A DNA stretch of 64,000 nucleotides from CAWIUB01 sp963839995. Its GTDB lineage: Bacteria; Actinomycetota; Actinomycetes; Mycobacteriales; Jatrophihabitantaceae. How positions within the stretch are numbered: the first letter of the stretch is position 1; each line of letters opens with the position of its first letter. The DNA is taken from the NCBI GenBank assembly GCA_963839995.1, contig CAWIXH010000002.1, positions 62,001 to 126,000 of the forward strand, written 5' to 3'. The notes under the pieces were generated by a model. The model was not told where the DNA came from and did no database searches. It was given only the letters and a program-made list of their open reading frames with translations. A program made the position numbers and the translations under genes. This document shows positions 43,147 to 53,170 of this stretch, in pieces.

Positions 43147-45972
43147 ATGGAGGGTCCCGGTCACCAGCCCGCGCTGTTCGAGCGCGATCACGAGCAACGA
43201 CGTCTCACGGAGGCGCAGCGCATCGCGGCATCGGGGGACGGACGAGTGGTGCTCGTCGAGGGTGGCGCGGGTGTGGGCAAGAGCGCCCTGCTCACCGCGG
43301 CGCGAGTAGATGCGCACACGGCCGGCTTTCTGGTGTTGAATGCCCGCTGCAGCGACTTGGAGAGCACCTACGCCTTCGGCGTGGTTCGCCAGCTGTTCGA
43401 GTCGCATGTGCGGGAGACGCCCGCCTGGGTTGAAGGGTCGGCGGCAGCTGCGAAGGTTGCCTTGGATGCCGGCGTCGAGATCGCCGGTTCGGGCGACTTC
43501 GACGATGTCTCTCTCGCCGTCCTGCACGGCGTGTACTGGCTTACCGTGAACGGTTGCGCGCTCCGGCCTCTGGCGCTCGTTGTGGACGACGCGCAGTGGT
43601 GTGACCGCCCCAGCCTGCGCTTCCTCGCCTACCTGGCCGGCCGGTTGGACGGACTGCGTGTTCTGGTTCTGCTCGGCGTACGCACGAGGGTCCGAGCGGA
43701 CCAGGACGCGGTTTTGCTCGGACTGGCCCGCGAGCCGTCGGCGGTGCTGGTCGAGCCCAGACCACTCTCGGAGGACGGCGTCGCCGCCATGCTGGCGGCC
43801 CGGCTCGGTGCGCGGCCGAGCGCCACCTTCGCCTCCGCCTGCCATCGCGCCACCGGCGGGAATCCGCTGTTACTCAACGAACTGGCGCGGGCCATGCGTG
43901 CGGACGGAGTTCGGCCGGATACCGCCGCGGTCGACGTGATCGCCGACTTGGGCCCGCGAGCCGTGTCTCGGACCGTGCTGCTACGCCTTGCCCGGCTCGA
44001 CGACGACGCGGTCGCGCTCGCCCGGGCGGTCGCGGTGCTCGGCGAGGGCGGCGATCTCGCGCTGCTCTGCGCATTGACCGGCCTGCCGGGACCGGCCCTC
44101 GAGGCCGCAGCTCGGGCGCTGGTCCGCGCGGAGATCCTCCGGCCCGAGCCGCCGCTGGGGTTCGTACATCCACTGGTGCGCGATGCGGTATATGACGAAT
44201 TGTCCCCGATCGAGCGCGAGACGCGCCACCTGCGCACCGCCGGACTGCTGCGCGAGGCCGGCCGCCCGGCTGAGGAGGTGGCCGCCCACGCGCTGGTCCT
44301 GCCGCCGTCCGGGCAGGCCTGGGCGGTCGATGCGCTGGAGGTCAGCGCGCGCATCGCCATCCGTCGCGGCGCGCCGGAGAACGCGGTGTCCTACCTGCGC
44401 CGGGCGCTGGCCGAAGCGCCGCCGCCGAAGCGCGCCGCTGACCTCGTCCTGCAGTTGGGCATGGCCGAAGCGCTCGCCAACGACCCCCAGGCGGCCGCCG
44501 AGCACCTGCGCTCGGCCTACGATTCTACGACCGAACCTCTGATACGGGCCCGGGTAGCCGAGGTCCAGGCCCGCATGCTCCTCTTCACGCACCCGCCCGG
44601 GGACGCGGTCGCCGTGATCCGGCGTGCTTGCCACGACCTGCCGTACTCGCTGGTCGACACCCGCGACGCCCTGACCGCGCTCGACCTGCTCGCGGTGGCC
44701 TTCGGGGCCGACGAGGACGAACGCGCGCTCGAGGCGACGATGTCATCCGCGCAATCGTCCGGCGGGCGCGACCAGCCAGGCGCGCGCATGCTCGCCGCCG
44801 CGCTGGCGTGGGACCGGGCGCTGACCGGCGATTCCGCTGATGCGTGCGCGGCATCCGCGCTCGACGCGCTGGCCGGCGGTGTTCTGCTGCGTAGCGATCC
44901 GTCGTTCATGAACCTGCTCGCCGCCGCGGTGTTGGTTCTGGCCGACCGCGACGAGGCGCTCGAGGTGTGGGCCGCGGCCATCGCCGAGGGCCATGCGCGC
45001 GGCTCACGCATGACGGTGAATGGCGTCCACCTATGGCACGGCTGGAACTGGTTGCAGCGCGGCGCCCTGGCCGAAGCGGAGGACAGCCTGTGGCGCTACG
45101 TCCGGGCGACGGAGTTGCGCGACGGTGTTCGGGAAGTGGGCATGGCATACGCGTGCGGCTTCTTGTCCCGGGTGATGGTGGAGCGCGATGACCTGGATGG
45201 CGCACGCCGCATCGCCGCGCGCTCCGGCGACCCGACTCCGGGCTCGGACGCCGACATTCAGCATCGCCGGGGCGCGGTGGAGCTCTTGCTCGCCGAGAAT
45301 CGCTGGCAGGATGCGCTCGATGTGATCGCCGGGTTGCGGCCGCGCCGGCGTCCGGTGGTGAACCCGGCTTGGGCTCCGTTCGGCGCCCTGGCGGCGCGCG
45401 CGCTGTGCGCGCTGGGCCGCGCGGACGAGGCGGTCGCGCGCGCGGAGGCCGACGTGGCGGCCGCGCGGCGATGGGGCTCGGCGAGTGCGCTCGGACCGTC
45501 CCTGCGCGCGCTGGGCATCGCCTTGGACGCACAGGGCGCGGACACCTCGGCCGACGTGCTGGAAGAGGCGGTGGCCGCAACGGACGGGACACCAGCCCGG
45601 CTCGAGCACGCCAAGTCCCTGTTGGCATTGGGTTCGGCGCTGCGCCGAAGGAAGCGACGTACCGAGGCTCGGGCACCCCTGCTGGCCGCAGCCGATCTGG
45701 CCGCGGCATGCGGCGCGTCAGCCCTCGCCGATCGGGCCGGCGAGGAGTTACTGGCCGCGGGCGGCCGCCGCATTGCCCGTGGACTGACCGGGCTGGAGGC
45801 GTTGACCCCGAGCGAGCGTCGGGTGGCGGCCCTCGCCGCCGCGGGCCGCACCAACAAGGCGATCGCACAGGAGCTGTTCGTCACGCCGAAGACGGTGGAG
45901 ATCCACCTGTCCAACACCTACCGCAAGCTCGGGGTCTCCTCCCGCACCGAGCTGACGGCGGTCGGCTTGTAA
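43147..45972 (+). CDS. Large ATP-binding LuxR-family regulator (LAL/MalT-like)
   Basis: The 941-residue regulator has Walker A 'VEGGAGVGKSALLTAA', Walker B 'LALVVDDAQW', an AAA-type sensor region, a long helical TPR-like middle (about 380-860) and a C-terminal LuxR helix-turn-helix ('LTPSERRVAALAAAGRTNKAIAQELFVTPKTVEIHLSNTYRKLGV'). Such proteins sense ligands through the repeats and activate transcription when ATP-bound. The start at ATG 43147 is the first in the frame. The target is not known. The 207-bp gap to the divergent lipoprotein gene is the likely shared control region. Confidence 0.92.
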   Translation: MEGPGHQPALFERDHEQRRLTEAQRIAASGDGRVVLVEGGAGVGKSALLTAARVDAHTAGFLVLNARCSDLESTYAFGVVRQLFESHVRETPAWVEGSAAAAKVALDAGVEIAGSGDFDDVSLAVLHGVYWLTVNGCALRPLALVVDDAQWCDRPSLRFLAYLAGRLDGLRVLVLLGVRTRVRADQDAVLLGLAREPSAVLVEPRPLSEDGVAAMLAARLGARPSATFASACHRATGGNPLLLNELARAMRADGVRPDTAAVDVIADLGPRAVSRTVLLRLARLDDDAVALARAVAVLGEGGDLALLCALTGLPGPALEAAARALVRAEILRPEPPLGFVHPLVRDAVYDELSPIERETRHLRTAGLLREAGRPAEEVAAHALVLPPSGQAWAVDALEVSARIAIRRGAPENAVSYLRRALAEAPPPKRAADLVLQLGMAEALANDPQAAAEHLRSAYDSTTEPLIRARVAEVQARMLLFTHPPGDAVAVIRRACHDLPYSLVDTRDALTALDLLAVAFGADEDERALEATMSSAQSSGGRDQPGARMLAAALAWDRALTGDSADACAASALDALAGGVLLRSDPSFMNLLAAAVLVLADRDEALEVWAAAIAEGHARGSRMTVNGVHLWHGWNWLQRGALAEAEDSLWRYVRATELRDGVREVGMAYACGFLSRVMVERDDLDGARRIAARSGDPTPGSDADIQHRRGAVELLLAENRWQDALDVIAGLRPRRRPVVNPAWAPFGALAARALCALGRADEAVARAEADVAAARRWGSASALGPSLRALGIALDAQGADTSADVLEEAVAATDGTPARLEHAKSLLALGSALRRRKRRTEARAPLLAAADLAAACGASALADRAGEELLAAGGRRIARGLTGLEALTPSERRVAALAAAGRTNKAIAQELFVTPKTVEIHLSNTYRKLGVSSRTELTAVGL

Positions 45973-46001
45973 GTGTTGGGGCCCGTTGGGGTGCAACCCT
46001 G

Positions 46002-46226
46002 ATGCCCCGCGCGGCCGCCCTCGTCGACGCTCTGAGCATGGCGTCGCGCACGATCCGCCTGGAAGTCGATGTCACCATCGACGGCCCGCTCATCTCGGGT
46101 GTGGTGACCCATGGCCCGGAGCCCGCCCGGACGTTCTCCGGTCGGCTCGGTCTCATCGCGGCCATCGAACGGGCTATTGACGAACCGTCGCCGGTGGCCG
46201 GAGCCGCACCCGAGCGCGACGACTGA
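46002..46226 (+). CDS. Small hypothetical protein behind the LuxR regulator (74 aa)
   Basis: The frame from ATG 46002 encodes MPRAAALVDALSMASRTIRL, EVDVTIDGPLISGVVTHGPE and a C-terminal acidic tail ('GAAPERDD'). The middle looks like a small beta-rich domain ('TFSGRLGLIAAIERAIDEP'). No family was recognised. It lies 29 bp after the LuxR gene on the same strand, so co-transcription is likely. Codon use is like its neighbours. Confidence 0.55.
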   Translation: MPRAAALVDALSMASRTIRLEVDVTIDGPLISGVVTHGPEPARTFSGRLGLIAAIERAIDEPSPVAGAAPERDD

Positions 46227-46232
46227 CCCGGC

Positions 46233-47744
46233 TCAACGTGTCGGTGCGTCCGTCACGCTGCTGACCGTGGTGCGCGCGTGCCCGCCGGCGCCGCGCAAGA
46301 CCTGTGGTCGGCGAACGACGAGATACAGGCACCACGCGATGCTCAGGAGCGTTACCCCCAGGGCGGCGAACACCGCGACGTTGTCGGGATAGCCGGGAAA
46401 CGGATCGAGGGATCCCTCGAGCGCGAGGACCGGTGCGGCGACTGCGAGGAGCACCACGATCGCTTTCCACGGTCGCCGGCGCCCCGGTCGGGAATAGAGC
46501 ACCCGCAGCGCTCCGAGAGCGAGCAGCAAATAGATCAACGTGATCAAGTAGCTACCGGCTGCGGACGCGATCAGCGCGGCCTCCAGCGCATCCGGCAGCC
46601 CGGCCGCACCACCGAAACGCGTGCGTGCAAACAGCACGATGAGAAACAGACCCCACGTTGCGATCACCACGAGTCCGCCGACCGGTGATCGGAACCGCGT
46701 CGATGTCCTCGCGATAACCCCCGGCAGGAGCTGATCGCGGGCAAGTGCCATGAGTAGTCGGGAGGCGGCCAGGGTGAACGCGATGAGGACCGACCCGAGG
46801 TCGATGATGATCGCGAGGCTGATGATCCAGCCGAACGAGTTCCCGCCGACGTAGCGATTCCCGAGCACGCCGAAGGGATTGCCCGAGGCATACCAGGCAT
46901 TGCGGTGCAGTGCGGTTTCGCCGAAACCGATGGCACCTGCATAAGTCATCGCGACGTAGAAGACCAGGCAGAGAAACACCGTGGTGATCATCGCGCGCGG
47001 GATGTCTTGCCACGGCCTGCGCGCCTCCTTGCCGAGCGAGGCGACCGTCTCGAATCCGATGAACAGGGATATCGCGAAGAGAACGCCGTGAAATACCGAC
47101 CCCAGTGAGGTATGCGACGGGTCGAAGACCGCGAGGGTGAGCCCGCCCGTGCCGCCGGCCGCCAATACGCCAACGGCGACGACAACCAACGGGATTGCGG
47201 ACACGACCGCGAGCGCCGCAACGAAGCGCGTTCCGACCTTGACCCCGAACCAATTGATGCCGATGACCACCACGAGGCTGACAATCGCCCAAAAAGCCCA
47301 GCCGAGCGAGATCGAGGCCTGTGCGGCGAGCAACTTGTCGATGAAGAAGCCCTCGCCGACGAATCCGCCGCCGGCACCGAGGAACAGCAGGCCGGCAAGA
47401 TAGATTCCTGCCCCGACCACACCCAGGCCGGGATGCACCCCGCGGGCCAGATATTCGTACACCGCTCCGGCGCCTGCGATGCGACGGGCGTACAGGCCGA
47501 GGGCATATCCGAGCGCCAGCGCCCCCACGCCGGCGATCGCCACGGACAGCGGGATATTGAACCCGGCGTAGACGGCCACCGTGCCGCTCAGGAAACCGAC
47601 CGAGAGCACCGGTCCGATCGCCAACGACTGGGCTACCGCGCTCCCCGCCGACAATTGCGGATCGCCGAGATTCCCGATACCGCCCTTTGGCGGCATGGGT
47701 TGTCGCCGCCCCGCCCAATTGCCCCACGTGCGTATTCCGGCCAT
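46233..47744 (-). CDS. APC-superfamily amino-acid permease
   Basis: The 503-residue product has about 12 membrane helices and the APC start 'AIGPVLSVGFLSGTVAVYAG...YALGLYARRIAGAGAVYEYLARGVHPGLG', as well as 'SLFIGFETVASLGKEARRPWQDIPRA' (the E-A-R loop of the family). It should import an amino acid or amine. ATG 47696 (MPPKGG) is an alternative start nearer the conserved region. It converges with the small gene at 46002-46226 and leaves 6 bp between the stops. Confidence 0.88.
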   Translation of the reverse strand: MAGIRTWGNWAGRRQPMPPKGGIGNLGDPQLSAGSAVAQSLAIGPVLSVGFLSGTVAVYAGFNIPLSVAIAGVGALALGYALGLYARRIAGAGAVYEYLARGVHPGLGVVGAGIYLAGLLFLGAGGGFVGEGFFIDKLLAAQASISLGWAFWAIVSLVVVIGINWFGVKVGTRFVAALAVVSAIPLVVVAVGVLAAGGTGGLTLAVFDPSHTSLGSVFHGVLFAISLFIGFETVASLGKEARRPWQDIPRAMITTVFLCLVFYVAMTYAGAIGFGETALHRNAWYASGNPFGVLGNRYVGGNSFGWIISLAIIIDLGSVLIAFTLAASRLLMALARDQLLPGVIARTSTRFRSPVGGLVVIATWGLFLIVLFARTRFGGAAGLPDALEAALIASAAGSYLITLIYLLLALGALRVLYSRPGRRRPWKAIVVLLAVAAPVLALEGSLDPFPGYPDNVAVFAALGVTLLSIAWCLYLVVRRPQVLRGAGGHARTTVSSVTDAPTR

Positions 47745-48145
47745 GGCGTGAGCAGAGTCTCACGCGGTTGCTGAAGCCGCCATATATTGGCGTGAACATG
47801 GGTGTATCCGGCAAGTCCGTCATTCCGGACAGCAGCACGATCACCACGCTCGCCCCAGCAACCGCGATGACGCGCGGAAGCGCAGCCGGAGCCGCGGACA
47901 TTCCATCGGAAGGCAATGGTGGCCCCGCGGACCGCGTTCCGTAGGGGTCGCGAGGCCCAGGTTTGGGGTCGTCCCCTGATGCTCGTCGCCATCGCATGGC
48001 CGCAGGATCGGGCATCGCCGGAACCCGAGCATCAGGCGGTGAGTCGGTGTGTCAGAACGTTCGGTCGCCGGACGACCCGTCGACGCTGCGCGCAACCGAG
48101 AGGGTTCCTCGCCGCTATGCATGCCGCCGCCTGAGGAGGAGTCCC
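47745..48145. other. Divergent control region without a gene
   Basis: About 400 bp separate the permease from the serine hydrolase. No ORF in it shows recognisable coding sequence. The stretch should hold both promoters. CCTGAGGAGGA at 48130-48140 is a strong ribosome site for ATG 48146. Confidence 0.5.
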
Positions 48146-48579
48146 ATGCCCGTCAGCGAAGGCATAGATAGCGCGTTGCCCGGCCTGGCGCGCCGCACGC
48201 TCCTCGGAGCTGGTCTGGCGACGGTGGGCGCGGGCGTTGTCGGGATGTCCGCCGCGTGCAGCGCGTCTTCGGCCGCGCCGAAACGCACGATTGATCTCGA
48301 CCCGCCGGCCGTCGATCCGACCACGCAGTCGCTGGTGCCGATCCCTTCTCATCGAATCACTGGTGCCGTCGCCGCGCTGGGTGAGATCGTGCGCGAGGTG
48401 CTGGCCAGGACCGGCGTGCCCGGGCTGTCGGCTGCGGTCGTCCATCGCGGGAAGGTTCTTTACGCAAAGGGCTTTGGCGTTCGAGACATCAACACGGGTG
48501 TTCCGGTCGACGCCAGTACCGTATTCCACCTCGCGTCGGTGTCGAAGTCGCTTTCGGCGACCGTGGTCGCCGGACTAGT

Positions 48580-49799
48580 ATCTGTCGCTTCTAAATAGCT
48601 GGGTATAAGTGCCGAAGTTTGATGCGGGCGTCGCTGGTGGTGAACCTCCAGTCGACTTGGCGCTCGTCGGCGTTGATGGCCTCGGCCCAGGCGGCGAGTT
48701 CGCTGTCGAGGACGGCGAGGTCGGCGATACGCCGGCCGAGGCATTGCTTGGTCAGGCAGGACAGTTCGATCTCGGCGATGTTGAGCCAGGAGCCGTGCTT
48801 GGGTGTGTGGTGGATCTCCAGCCGGCCGGCCAGGGCGTAGGCCTTCTCGGGCGGGAATGCCTCGTAGAGGGAGGCGATCGAGTGGGTGTTGAGGTTGTCC
48901 ATGACCAGGACGACCTTGTCCGCGTCGGGGTAGTCGACGTTCAGCAGATGTTCGACGCCGTGGGCCCAGTCGATGCGGGTCCGGGTGGACTCGGCGTAGG
49001 CGCGGCGCCAACCCCGCAGGGGTTCGGCCCACACGAAGATCGAGCAGGTGCCGCAGCGGATTACTCGGAGTCCTCGCGGGCCACCCGCTCGGGCGCAGCC
49101 GGCGTGCCTGCTCTGGCGTCGGCGAGCAGTTGGAGTGGTTTCTCGTCCATGACCACGACCGGGAAGGCCGGATCGTAGGGGCGGGCATAGACGCCCAGCA
49201 CATCCTCCATCGCGGCCACGAACGCCGCATTCTGCTTCGGCGGGATCGTCCAGCACGCCTTCAGGTGAGGCTTAAGCGCCCCCTTTTAGGACCCGCCCGA
49301 TCGTGGAGTGGTCTATCGGCGGCATCCCCTCGGTCAAGGCCACCCTCTCTCCAGCAACCGCAGCGTCCACCGCGCACGCCCCGGCGGTGGCTGGCTGCAC
49401 GCCAGCGCGATCACCCGGGCCTCGACGTCGCCGGTCACCTTCGGCTCCACCGGAGGCGTGGCCCGCTTCTTGCGGCCGATCACGTCCTCAACCCGCCCGG
49501 CATGCGTCGTGAACGCCTTCGCGACCAGATACACCGTGCTCTGCGACGTGCCCAGACCTTCGGCCACCACACGCCGATCCGGCGCCGGCCCCTGCGTCTC
49601 ATCCAAGGCCAGCAACACCCTGGCCCGGTGATCAACCGGGCAGGATGCCGCCCCGAGGCGACCACCTTCTTCAGCTTCGCACGATCCCCAGCGGTCAAGG
49701 AGACCATCAACTCCTTCGGACGAGGCACGCCGTCAACTCCTTCTGGTCAAGTATCAACTAGAACAGCTGACCACAAATAACCATCAAATAAGATGCGAA
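48580..49799 (-). mobile_element. IS630-like element inside the serine hydrolase gene
   Basis: The element is bounded by GACTAGT on both sides (48573-48579 and 49800-49806). IS630 elements duplicate TA, and the TA here lies inside this shared word, so the exact ends cannot be fixed by eye. Removing the element and one copy restores the hydrolase reading frame. Terminal inverted similarity is weak. The transposase inside is itself broken, so the element cannot move alone. Confidence 0.8.
48591..49728 (-). pseudogene. IS630-family transposase, frameshifted
   Basis: Reading from 49728: 'MPRPKELMVSLTAGDRAKLKKVV' (helix-turn-helix start), then 'LLALDETQGPAPDRRVVAEGLGTSQSTVYLVAKAF' and 'IGRKKRATPPVEPKVTGDVEARVIALA' in a second frame, and a third frame for the catalytic part: 'VVMDEKPLQLLADA' (Asp), 'DKVVLVMDNLNTHS' (Asp), 'IHHTPKHGSWLNIAEIEL' (Glu). 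The DDE residues are all present but at least three frame changes separate them. Confidence 0.8.
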
Positions 49800-51117
49800 G
49801 ACTAGTGGGCCGCAGGGTGGTGACCTGGACCGATCCGATCACAAAATATCTTCCGGACTTCGCGCTGTCGCAACCGTATGTCACCCGGAACGTGACGCTG
49901 GCCGACATGTTCAGCCACTCGAGTGGGCTACCGGAACACGCCGGTGATCTGCTCGAGGACCTCGGCTATCCGCAGAGCTACATCCTTCACGCGCTGCGGC
50001 TGCAGCATCTGGCTCCATACCGCGCAACCTACGCGTACACCAACTTCGGACTGACCGCGGCCGCGGTCGCCGCAGCGTCGGCGGCCGGCACGGATTGGGC
50101 GTCGGTTGCGGACGACGTCTTGTTCGATCCCCTTGAGCTGGACGCCACCTCGTTTCGCTACTCGGACTTCGTGCAGCAACGCAATCGAGCCGCTATGCAC
50201 GTCCGGATTGACGGGAAGTGGTACCAGAGGTTCAAGCGTGACGCCGACCCGGAGGCGCCGGCGGGCGGTGCGAGCTCGAACGTCATCGACCTCGCGAAGT
50301 GGATGGCGATGCGGTTGGCCAACGGCGCAGCACCGGATGGAGCCAAGCTCATCGATCCAACGGCGCTGCTCGAGATCGTCACCCCGCGCTCGGTGGCGTC
50401 GCCGCCAAACAGCAGCGCGAGCCGTACCGGGTTCTACGGGTTCGGCACCGACCTGAGCTACGACTTCTCCGGGCGAGCACGCGCCAGCCACTCCGGTGCA
50501 TTTGCCCAGGGCGCGGCGACGAACTACGTGATGTTGCCTGATCAGCGCTGGGCATCGTTGCCCTCACCAACGGCATGCCGATCGGGGTCCCGGAGGCGAT
50601 CAACCAGTACTTCATGGACCTCGTCATCGGCGGCAAGATCGAGAACAACTGGCTCGAGCTATACCAGCAAGTGTTCGCCGCGCTCTACGTCAACCCCAGC
50701 AAGCTGGCCGGGAAGAAGCCGCCGGCAGACCCGCAGCCGGCTCGGGACAGCCCCGACTACGTCGGAACATACGCCAACGCCTACTACGGATCGATCAAGG
50801 TTGCGTGGGATGGTTCGCGGCTACATGTCCGGATCGGTCCGCGACCGATCGATTACCCGTTGCGCCACTGGGATGGGGACCTGTTCGCATTCTTCCCGGT
50901 CGGCGAGAACGCCCTCGGCATTTCCGCGGCGACGTTCGCCGGCGGTCCGCACGACGGGCCTGCGCGCACCCTCACGCTCGAGTACTACGACGCCGACGGC
51001 CTCGGTGAATTCCTGCGATAACCAGACCAACCGCTTGCTCGATGTCCAGGAGTAACTCAAATGGCCCACCGCGCGGCAACGACGCGCCGCGCTGACCTCA
51101 CCTCGACTGGAGCCCCG

Positions 51118-52707
51118 ATGAAGCTTCGCGCAGCGTTAGCGGCACTGACCGGCGTGGCGAGTGCAGCTATGCTGGCCGCCTGCACCGGAGGTTCAGGATC
51201 AGCACACCATCGCCCGACCGCCCCAGCAGAGTTGACCAAGGCGCTCGCCGCCATAGAACACGCGGCGCCGTACCGCCAGTCCGACTGGGGTTACGCGGTG
51301 ATCGACCAGGGGTCCGGCAACGCCCTGGAGTCGCAGAACGCCGAGAAGATGTTCGACCCCGGCTCCACAATGAAAATCTACTCGGTGACGACGGCGCTGA
51401 AGGCGTACGGCCCGAACTACCGGTTCCACACCCCCGTCTACCGCGAAGGCACGGTCACCGGCGGTGCCCTGCACGGCAACCTCGTGCTCGTGGCATCCGG
51501 CGATCTGAGCCTCGGTTTGCGCGAGCAACCCGACGGCGCACTCTTCTACGAGAACAGCCCACAACTTGACCAAAGCTACGCAGACACCGGATTGCCGGGC
51601 GCGGTCGAGCCACCCGGAAATCCGCTGGCGGGCCTGAACCAGCTCGCCGCGGCAGTACGCGCCTCCGGCATCACCAAGGTGGATGGCAACGTCGTCATCG
51701 ACGACCGGCTCTTCACGTCCTACACGGGATTTCCGGACGGCCCGATATCTGCGATCTGGGTCAACGAGAATCTCATCGACATACTCGCCAAGCCGACTGC
51801 CGTCGGGCACCCGGCGTCCATTGGCTGGCGACCGATGACCGCCTCGTACACGGTGACCAATCACGTCACCACGGTTCGGGCAGGTAAAGCGACCTCGTTG
51901 GCGATCAACGAGCCCGCCTCCGGCAAGCTCGTGGTGACCGGTCAAATCGCCGCCGACAGCACCCCGACGCTGGTCGTCCAGCAGGTTGACAACCCGTCCG
52001 CGTTCGCGCGGACGGCTCTCATCGAGGCCCTCCAGCGCGCCGGAGTGAGTGTGGCGGCCAAGTCGACCGGCCCCAACCCAGATGCCCTACTACCGGTCAA
52101 GGGCAGTTACCGCCCGACCGACAAGATCGGCGAACACGTGTCCGCCACCCTCGCCCAGTTCGCGAATCTGATCCTCAAGGTCAGCTACAACCGCGGCGCT
52201 GACCTCATGACCTGCTTGACGGCAGTCAAGGCCGGCAGCACCGACTGCGAACAAGGCCTGGTCAACGAAGTCGACACCGCCCACAGCCTCGGAGTCACAT
52301 CCACGAGCCTCTACCCCCTCGACGGCGCCGGATCCGATGACCAGGGCCGAACCACCCCTACGTCGCTGGCGACCTTCCTTCGGCGGGCGCTATCGACGTC
52401 ATTCGGTTCAGCCCTGTACAACGGACTGCCGGTGCTGGGCCGAAGCGGCACCCTAGCCAACGTCCTGCCCAGATCGTCGGTCGCCGGGCACTCCCAGGTC
52501 AAGACCGGCAACCGCATCGCCGGCACCCCCGCGAACCAGCTACTGCTGCTCGGCAACAGCCTCGCCGGATACCTCGAGACCAAGTCCGGACGACACGTGA
52601 CCTACATGATCGCGGTCGGCAACGTGCCGCTTTCCACGCCGCTGGACGTTGTTCGAGTCACCGCCGACCAGGCACGCATCGTCCAAACCCTCCACGATGC
52701 GCTATGA
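51118..52707 (+). CDS. dacB: D-alanyl-D-alanine carboxypeptidase/endopeptidase, PBP4 (DacB) family
   Basis: The 529-residue lipoprotein (MKLRAALAALTGVASAAMLAAC, lipobox LAAC) has the PBP motifs: 'FDPGSTMKIYSVTTAL' (SxxK), 'ILKVSYNRGADLM' (SxN) and 'GHSQVKTGNRIAG' (KTG), with the large insert domain typical of PBP4 between SxxK and SxN. It trims or cuts peptidoglycan crosslinks outside the membrane. ATG 51118 gives the signal peptide; GGAG is 5 nt upstream. The gene is intact although its neighbours on both sides are damaged. Confidence 0.93.
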   Translation: MKLRAALAALTGVASAAMLAACTGGSGSAHHRPTAPAELTKALAAIEHAAPYRQSDWGYAVIDQGSGNALESQNAEKMFDPGSTMKIYSVTTALKAYGPNYRFHTPVYREGTVTGGALHGNLVLVASGDLSLGLREQPDGALFYENSPQLDQSYADTGLPGAVEPPGNPLAGLNQLAAAVRASGITKVDGNVVIDDRLFTSYTGFPDGPISAIWVNENLIDILAKPTAVGHPASIGWRPMTASYTVTNHVTTVRAGKATSLAINEPASGKLVVTGQIAADSTPTLVVQQVDNPSAFARTALIEALQRAGVSVAAKSTGPNPDALLPVKGSYRPTDKIGEHVSATLAQFANLILKVSYNRGADLMTCLTAVKAGSTDCEQGLVNEVDTAHSLGVTSTSLYPLDGAGSDDQGRTTPTSLATFLRRALSTSFGSALYNGLPVLGRSGTLANVLPRSSVAGHSQVKTGNRIAGTPANQLLLLGNSLAGYLETKSGRHVTYMIAVGNVPLSTPLDVVRVTADQARIVQTLHDAL

Positions 52708-53170
52708 ACAGGGAACAGACCGGCTGCATGCCCAAACGAGGACGCGGGCTGGCAGCCTGGGTACCGCACGGACCGGCCATGCGGGCGCGCTCCCACGCCG
52801 ACGAGGCACCAGCGTAGGTTCAGGCCGCGGGCGCGTAGCTCTGGTTCGAGCCGGTTCAGCAACACACCAACCCATCTTCGTCGCCGAGTGCTGGGCTACC
52901 CGCTGGAAACCCCCGACGGTCGGCCTCTGTTCGTAAGCGTCAGTCAAGACCCGGCACGTCACGTCCTGTCACGTCTTCGTTACGTTCATCGAGATGAACA
53001 AGAAGCGTGCGATCGGCCGCATGTTCGTGCGGCTGCGCCTCGTGTGATGCGAGTCGAGGCGCCTCCCACGGGACAGCCGCACGTTCGTGCGGGAAACGCT
53101 CTCATAGATGATTTAGGTGGGTATCTTGGGCATGTTCCGCACGTTCGTGCGGCCAAGGTGGTGATCAACG
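52708..53170. other. 463-bp gene-free region before hipB
   Basis: No coding sequence could be supported. Near its end it holds a palindrome GTTCATcgagATGAAC (52984-52999), direct repeats of TCACGTC near 52960-52980 and the three hipB palindromes. A short Arg-rich minus-strand ORF (52602-52865) has no recognisable family. Confidence 0.5.
53017..53152. promoter_or_regulatory. Three 16-bp palindromes at exact 60-bp spacing, putative HipB operators
   Basis: CCGCACGTTCGTGCGG occurs at 53077-53092 and 53137-53152, and CCGCATGTTCGTGCGG at 53017-53032. The centres are exactly 60 bp apart and the 44-bp spacers are unrelated. The last copy ends 18 bp before the hipB GTG and covers the probable promoter. 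HipB-type repressors bind several palindromes upstream of their own gene, so these are the likely operators. Confidence 0.7.

Larger units (their letters stand above)
48146..51021 (+). pseudogene. Serine hydrolase (beta-lactamase/PBP family), split by an IS630-like element and frameshifted
   Basis: The first exon-like part (48146-48579) has a Tat-like signal ('LARRTLLGAGLATVGAG') and the active-site block 'VFHLASVSKSLSATVVAGLV' with an intact SxxK. It continues after the insertion at 49807: 'GRRVVTWTDPITKYLPDF', 'FSHSSGLPEHAGDLLEDLGY', 'YAYTNFGLTAAAVAAAS'. A second lesion, one base near 50,548, moves the C-terminus ('LTNGMPIGVPEAINQYFMDL', 'SPDYVGTYANAYYGSIKV', DUF3471-like) to another frame. 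Without the insertion the junction reads '...VVAGLV-GRRVVTW'. This was once an active enzyme, unlike the lipoprotein at 41695-42939. Confidence 0.88.

Noticed and set aside
53017..53152. Three equally spaced palindromic repeats with unique spacers, resembling a CRISPR array
   Set aside because: Repeats are only 16 bp, spacers 44 bp, there are just three units, no cas gene is near, and the position before hipB explains them as operators.
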